From NCBI RefSeq assembly GCF_012927345.1, contig NZ_JABBGJ010000048.1, positions 18,626-82,625 of the forward strand: a stretch of DNA of 64,000 nucleotides, given 5' to 3'. The notes beneath the pieces are model-generated. The model saw only the letters and a program-made list of their open reading frames with translations, was not told the DNA's origin and made no database searches. Both the position numbers and the translations under genes were made by a program. The stretch comes from Paraburkholderia polaris (lineage in GTDB: Bacteria; Pseudomonadota; Gammaproteobacteria; Burkholderiales; Burkholderiaceae). Below are positions 60,118-64,000 of this stretch, piece after piece; within the stretch, counting starts at the first letter, position 1; the number at the start of each line of letters is the position of its first letter.

Positions 60118-62378
60118 GCGCCCACGACGATCAAGTCGACGAGGGACGCCGCCGCTTCATGCTGTCCGGCGCGCTCGTGGTCGGTTTCAGTCTGGTTCCC
60201 GGCGTGAGTGCACTCGCCCAGGAAGTCATTGCTGACGAAGGCAAAGCCGTGCATATCGGCAAAGAAACCGAAGCGCTCGCCGGCAGCCTGAAGACCAATC
60301 CGTTGCTCGACGCGTGGATCAAGATTTCGCCCGACGGCAAGGTGATGGTCTTCACCGGCAAGGTAGAACTCGGCACGGGCGTGCGCACGGCCTTACTGCA
60401 GGTGGCCGCGGAAGAGCTGAACATGGCGCCGTCGCTCATCACGTTCCTCACGGCCGACACCGGCCTCTCGCCGGACGAGGGCTTGACGGCGGGCAGCCAT
60501 ACGATCGCCGACAGTGGCACCGCGCTGCTCAATGCCGCAGCCCAGGTGCGCGGCATTCTGGTCGATGCGACCGCGCAACGCCTCGGTGTCGATAGCGCAA
60601 CGCTCGTCGTCAAAGACGCAGTCATCGCCGCGCCAGACGGGCGCCGCGTGACCTATGGCGAGGCCGTGCAAAGCGTGAACCTGCATCGGATGGCCACGCC
60701 CACTTCGCCGCTAAAAGATCCCCACACCTTCAAGGTGATCGGCACCTCTATGCCGCGTCTGGACATTCCAGGCAAGCTCACGGGCGGTGCGAGCTACGTG
60801 CAGGATATGCACTTGCCGAACATGGTCCACGCGCGCGTGGTGCTGCCGCCTGCCTATCAGGCGAACCTGCTGGACACGAATGAAGCCGAGGTCGCGAAAA
60901 TGCCCGGTGTCGTCAAGGTCGTCAGAAACGGCAACATGCTGGCCGTGGTGGCTAAAGGCGAATGGCAAGCGGTCCTCGCACAAAGGGCACTCTCGGCCGG
61001 CTGTAAATGGAGCGCTGGGCGCCCATTACCCAATCCCGATACCGTCCACAGCGAGCTCAAAAAAATTGCCACTCAACAGATCGAGATCGCCAATTCTCAT
61101 TCACCCGCGGCGCTGCCAGTCAAGACGCTGAGCGCGACCTATATCAAGCGCTATCTGATGCATGGTTCGATCGGCCCGTCATGTTCGGTCGCCGTGTTCG
61201 AGAACGACATGCTGACGGTATGGACGCACTCCCAAGGCGTCTATCCACTGCGCGACGGGTTGGCGGAAATGCTCTCCATGCCGAAGGAAAAGATCCGCTG
61301 CATTCATACCGAAGGCTCGGGCTGTTACGGGCACAATGGCGCCGACGATGCGGGCGCACATGCAGCGCTGATCGCAGTGGCATTGCCCGGACTGCCGGTT
61401 CGCGTGCAATGGATGCGTGATCAGGAGCATACGTGGGACCATTTCACGCCCGCGATGATCACCGAGGTCAGCGCGTCACTTGACGCGCAAAACAATATCG
61501 TCAACTGGGATTACGCACTGTGGAGCAGCTCTCACAACGAGCGGATCGTCAACGCGGGACGGCTGGTGCCGGCCACTCAGCTGGCGAAACCGTTCGTATC
61601 CGCCCCCTCCACGCCGATGCTGCAGCCCGAAGGCGGCGGGGACCGCAATGCGATCCCGCTATACGCGCTGCCCAATGTGCACGTGATGAACAACTTCTCG
61701 CCGACAATGCCTCTGGCCACATCGGCCATGCGTTCGTTAGGGGCGCACACCAACGTGTTCTCGGTCGAGAGCTTCATGGACGAGCTGGCGTTTGCCGCTC
61801 ATATGGATCCCATCGAGTTTCGCCTGAAGCACCTTCAGGATTCGCGTGCGCAGGATGTGATCCGGCTCGCGGCGAAGGAATTCGGCTGGCCGAGGCCGCC
61901 GCGTCAGCCTGGGCGTGGCGTGGGATTTGCATTTGGCAAGTACAAGAATCTCATGGCCTACGTCGCGATTGCGGTGGAACTTTCCGTCGAACGGGAAAGC
62001 GGCATGGTCCGCGTCGAGCGTGCCGTCGCCGCAGTCGATTGCGGCCAGATCGTCAATCCAGATGGTGTCCGCAACCAGATTGAAGGCGGCATCATCCAGT
62101 CTTCAAGCTGGACACTATACGAAGAACTGCAATTCGATACGAAGCAGATCCGAAGCTTTGACTGGAGCAGCTATCCGATCCTGCGTTTCTCCGCAGTACC
62201 CGTCAGCGTGAAGGTACATTTGATTGACCGGCCCGGCATGCCGTTTCTAGGCAGTGCCGAAGCCTCGATGGGACCAACCGCAGGTGCGCTCGCCAATGCA
62301 TTGTTCGATGCAACTGGCAAGCGTCTGCGTCAGATGCCGTTAGGCGGTGACAGCTTGCGCAGGCAGATCGAGGTTTGA
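60114..62378 (+). CDS. Molybdopterin-binding subunit of a xanthine-oxidase-family dehydrogenase (IorB-type)
   Basis: A 754-residue catalytic subunit. A Tat-type signal (GRRRFMLSGALVVG) precedes the molybdopterin domains. It has FTGKVELGTGVRTALLQVAA at the start of the first domain, TEGSGCYGHNGADDAGAHA and MRSLGAHTNVFSVESFMDEL in the cofactor region; the catalytic Glu is probably in FLGSAEASMGPTAGA. With the 2Fe-2S and cytochrome subunits it oxidises an aldehyde or hydroxylates an N-heterocycle in the periplasm. No maturation (XdhC/CoxF-like) gene is adjacent. Confidence 0.92.
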   Translation: MSAHDDQVDEGRRRFMLSGALVVGFSLVPGVSALAQEVIADEGKAVHIGKETEALAGSLKTNPLLDAWIKISPDGKVMVFTGKVELGTGVRTALLQVAAEELNMAPSLITFLTADTGLSPDEGLTAGSHTIADSGTALLNAAAQVRGILVDATAQRLGVDSATLVVKDAVIAAPDGRRVTYGEAVQSVNLHRMATPTSPLKDPHTFKVIGTSMPRLDIPGKLTGGASYVQDMHLPNMVHARVVLPPAYQANLLDTNEAEVAKMPGVVKVVRNGNMLAVVAKGEWQAVLAQRALSAGCKWSAGRPLPNPDTVHSELKKIATQQIEIANSHSPAALPVKTLSATYIKRYLMHGSIGPSCSVAVFENDMLTVWTHSQGVYPLRDGLAEMLSMPKEKIRCIHTEGSGCYGHNGADDAGAHAALIAVALPGLPVRVQWMRDQEHTWDHFTPAMITEVSASLDAQNNIVNWDYALWSSSHNERIVNAGRLVPATQLAKPFVSAPSTPMLQPEGGGDRNAIPLYALPNVHVMNNFSPTMPLATSAMRSLGAHTNVFSVESFMDELAFAAHMDPIEFRLKHLQDSRAQDVIRLAAKEFGWPRPPRQPGRGVGFAFGKYKNLMAYVAIAVELSVERESGMVRVERAVAAVDCGQIVNPDGVRNQIEGGIIQSSSWTLYEELQFDTKQIRSFDWSSYPILRFSAVPVSVKVHLIDRPGMPFLGSAEASMGPTAGALANALFDATGKRLRQMPLGGDSLRRQIEV

Positions 62379-62495
62379 TCGATATCGGTGACCAGATAGC
62401 CGCAGCAATAGCTGCCACTTGATCGCGCACGCCGTTCGCGTCCGCTGTTCGTACCCACCGCGAAGGCAGGCGCCTGTACTTCGCGTCGTACCGTG

Positions 62496-63137
62496 TCAAG
62501 TCGGCCAGTTCGATCCCAGCACCAGTCCGCAGAAATTCAACCGGCGATAGTTCGGGTCCCACCGATCCAGCACATCGGCGTTCACTGTGCCGAATGTTGT
62601 CTCCGGACGATGCTCCATGCCACGCGCATAGGCTTCGATGATCTTCTTCTTGAATCCGCACTCGCGCGGATAGGCTTGCAGTATTTCGTCGCGCTGTTGC
62701 GCAGTGAATTCGTCGTAGCCGCCGCCGCGTACATCCATCTGCACCCCGGCGCTGACCAGCGCGACGAGCGGCGACATATGCTCAGGAATACCCGGCGTCG
62801 TATGCAACGCGATCGCCTCCCATACCTCTTCGATCACGCTCTCGGCAGCTCCGTGCTGCCGCAGGAATTCACGTGCCGCATTCGCGCCGTCTACCTCAAA
62901 CCGGTATGGAGAACGCTGGTGCCGCACATTCAGACCGACGTTGTGAAACATCGCGCCAACGTAGAGCAGCTCCTCGTCGAACGTCAGCCTCCCACGATAG
63001 CCGGTCAACGCGCCGAACAGAAACGCCCTTAGCGCATGATGGAACATCAATACAGATGCCGTACCACGAGTCTGGTTGGTTGCTGCCCGGGTCATGGCAC
63101 TGTCGGGAATCTCGACTCCTGCAATGGTTGTCGTCAT
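62496..63137 (-). CDS. HD-superfamily protein (cyanamide hydratase-like) with HN instead of HD
   Basis: A 213-residue helical protein. The order FHHALRAFLFG, LLYVGAMFHNVGLN, RFEVDGANAAREFL, AIALHTTPGIPEHM and LVSAGVQMDVRG is that of HD-domain hydrolases related to cyanamide hydratase. The key HD pair reads His65-Asn66, which would weaken the metal site. The codon (AAC) is one transition away from Asp. The start at 63137 (MTTTIAGVE) has a fair ribosome site; the upstream open frame belongs to a relic. It is close to the amidohydrolase gene on the same strand. Confidence 0.8.
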   Translation of the reverse strand: MTTTIAGVEIPDSAMTRAATNQTRGTASVLMFHHALRAFLFGALTGYRGRLTFDEELLYVGAMFHNVGLNVRHQRSPYRFEVDGANAAREFLRQHGAAESVIEEVWEAIALHTTPGIPEHMSPLVALVSAGVQMDVRGGGYDEFTAQQRDEILQAYPRECGFKKKIIEAYARGMEHRPETTFGTVNADVLDRWDPNYRRLNFCGLVLGSNWPT

Positions 63138-63219
63138 GTCACTCCTCCGTGTCAGACGTGCCCTTCGGTAAGCATCGATCTGCGACCCGGAAGCGTATCG
63201 CAGCCGGGCGACGTCCAGG

Positions 63220-63348
63220 ACCGTCCAGCCGGAATACAGTGGCGCGGGTCGGCACACGCACGATCACATCCGTCCTGACGCCGACCAGAATGCCTGGCTG
63301 GCCGATCGAGTCACCAGCCGCCAGCCTTCGCAGTTCGATCTCGCCGTC
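63220..63348 (-). pseudogene. Cyclic-nucleotide-binding-domain fragment
   Basis: These 43 codons read DGEIELRRLAAGDSIGQPGI and VPTRATVFRLDG, which follow the pattern of the phosphate-binding cassette in cyclic-nucleotide-binding domains of ion channels and MscS-type fusion proteins (E..RL..GE..GQ..ML.G...T.RA.T...VYRLD). The preceding and following parts of such a protein are absent. It is a relic between the amidohydrolase and HD genes. Confidence 0.45.
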
Positions 63349-64000
63349 AGAACGCGAAACAGCTACATCCCAATGCGCCCCAGAAGCCGTTCGCATCGCT
63401 GACAGGCACGTTTTTACGCCACGCCCAACCATGCGCATGCGCGTGCACGCCGCACAGATTCACACAGCCATCCACGCACGCCACCGCAGTCGGCTTGTAA
63501 CGGCTATAGCCGCCGAATTCCGCGACCGGCGACCACGACGGGCTGACCGGCAGGTCAGGCGGCGCGAGCGGCGCGAATTCATCATCGGCATACACGACCT
63601 TGCCACCCACCACCGTCATCGCCGAGGTCAGGAACTTGATGCGGCTCTCGTCGACGGTAAAGTAGTCTTCGCTGAGCACCGCGAAATCCGCGAACTGGCC
63701 CGGAACCAGCGCGCCTTTACGCTCTTCCTCGTTCGAGAACCATGCGCTGCCTACCGTGTAGCGGCGCAGCGCTTCCATCCGGTCCAGACGGTTCTCGCTG
63801 GAATACATCGCCGTGCCACCGACCGTCTTGCCCGACACCATCCAGTACAGCGAAACGAACGGGTTGAAGCTCGCGACGCGCGTCGCGTCCGTCCCCGCGC
63901 CAACGGGCAACCCGGCATCGAGCATGTGGCGAATAGGCGGCGTGCGCTTCACGGCCTCTTCACCGTATCGCTGGATGAAATACTCGCCCTGATAGGCCAT
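63347..64000 (-). CDS. Amidohydrolase-family protein (YtcJ-like), N-terminus beyond window
   Basis: The C-terminal 217 residues of a metal-dependent amidohydrolase. Visible: LPVGAGTDATRVASFNPFVSLYW with the last metal-binding Asp (GAGTDAT), EALRRYTVGSAWFSNEEERKGALVPG, then FADFAVLSEDYFTVDESRI and the C-terminal return strand VVGGKVVYAD, all typical of the YtcJ-like Amidohydro_3 group. The frame is open at the window edge. It is followed by an unusual Cys/His-rich tail (CVNLCGVHAHAHGW ... CSCFAF). Confidence 0.88.
   Translation of the reverse strand: MAYQGEYFIQRYGEEAVKRTPPIRHMLDAGLPVGAGTDATRVASFNPFVSLYWMVSGKTVGGTAMYSSENRLDRMEALRRYTVGSAWFSNEEERKGALVPGQFADFAVLSEDYFTVDESRIKFLTSAMTVVGGKVVYADDEFAPLAPPDLPVSPSWSPVAEFGGYSRYKPTAVACVDGCVNLCGVHAHAHGWAWRKNVPVSDANGFWGALGCSCFAF

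Noticed and set aside
1..64000. tRNA, rRNA, CRISPR arrays, attachment sites and intact insertion sequences
   Set aside because: No cloverleaf-like sequence with CCA end, no spaced direct repeats of CRISPR size, and no transposase with terminal repeats were seen; only the IS110 fragment is present.

Overview
The window is chromosomal or megaplasmid DNA from a GC-rich betaproteobacterium, most likely Burkholderiaceae of the Paraburkholderia/Caballeronia type. This is inferred from codon use, a DUF4148 small exported protein, NodT-type efflux, many LysR/AraC/LacI-controlled catabolic operons and an IS110-type remnant. I see no rRNA, tRNA, CRISPR array or intact mobile element. The DNA is accessory in character: many catabolic operons separated by short gene relics.

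Layout. 1-2.7 kb: a cut-off amino-acid ABC binding protein, a GNAT acetyltransferase and an M14-type deacylase. 2.8-6.9 kb: a TonB energy-transduction operon (tonB-exbB-exbD-exbD-TPR protein) with a palindromic repeat array between the two exbD genes. 7.1-9.1 kb: a relic zone (IS110 fragment, C-terminal half of an aldehyde dehydrogenase) ending in a DUF4148 gene. 9.1-15.9 kb: a possible nucleotide-signalling island with a class III cyclase/TPR protein, a vanadium-haloperoxidase-like protein and a subtilase in one operon, next to a regulator fusing a pseudo-receiver, a LuxR helix-turn-helix and a cyclic-nucleotide-binding domain. 16-23.5 kb: tannase-family esterase, DUF1989 protein, small exported proteins, an esterase and several relics. 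23.7-28.2 kb: an EmrAB/NodT tripartite efflux operon.

28.3-44.6 kb: aromatic catabolism. A LacI-family regulator (34954-36042) lies between two leftward operons. One encodes a DUF336 protein, an acetamidase/formamidase-family protein, an aromatic-acid MFS importer and a FAH-family hydrolase. The other encodes an intradiol dioxygenase, an SDR, a BKACE enzyme, an internally deleted oxidoreductase and a cupin. The same palindromic site lies upstream of both operons, which points to one regulon. Beside it is a Tat-exported flavoprotein dehydrogenase with a cytochrome c, a SnoaL-like protein, an outer-membrane channel and a divergent AraC regulator whose C-terminus is chimeric.

44.9-56.6 kb: a hydroquinone/hydroxyquinol degradation cluster: DoxX, Rieske ferredoxin, a second intradiol (hydroxyquinol-type) dioxygenase, a complete branched-chain-type ABC importer, maleylacetate reductase, hydroxymuconic-semialdehyde-type dehydrogenase, both subunits of hydroquinone 1,2-dioxygenase and a LysR regulator. 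The expected route is hydroquinone to 4-hydroxymuconic semialdehyde to maleylacetate to beta-ketoadipate. No beta-ketoadipate CoA-transferase or thiolase is present, so the BKACE of the LacI regulon is a candidate for the next step. 56.8-64 kb: a truncated MFS gene, a cytochrome c/2Fe-2S/molybdopterin dehydrogenase operon, an HD-family protein with an altered HD motif, a cyclic-nucleotide-domain relic and a cut-off amidohydrolase.
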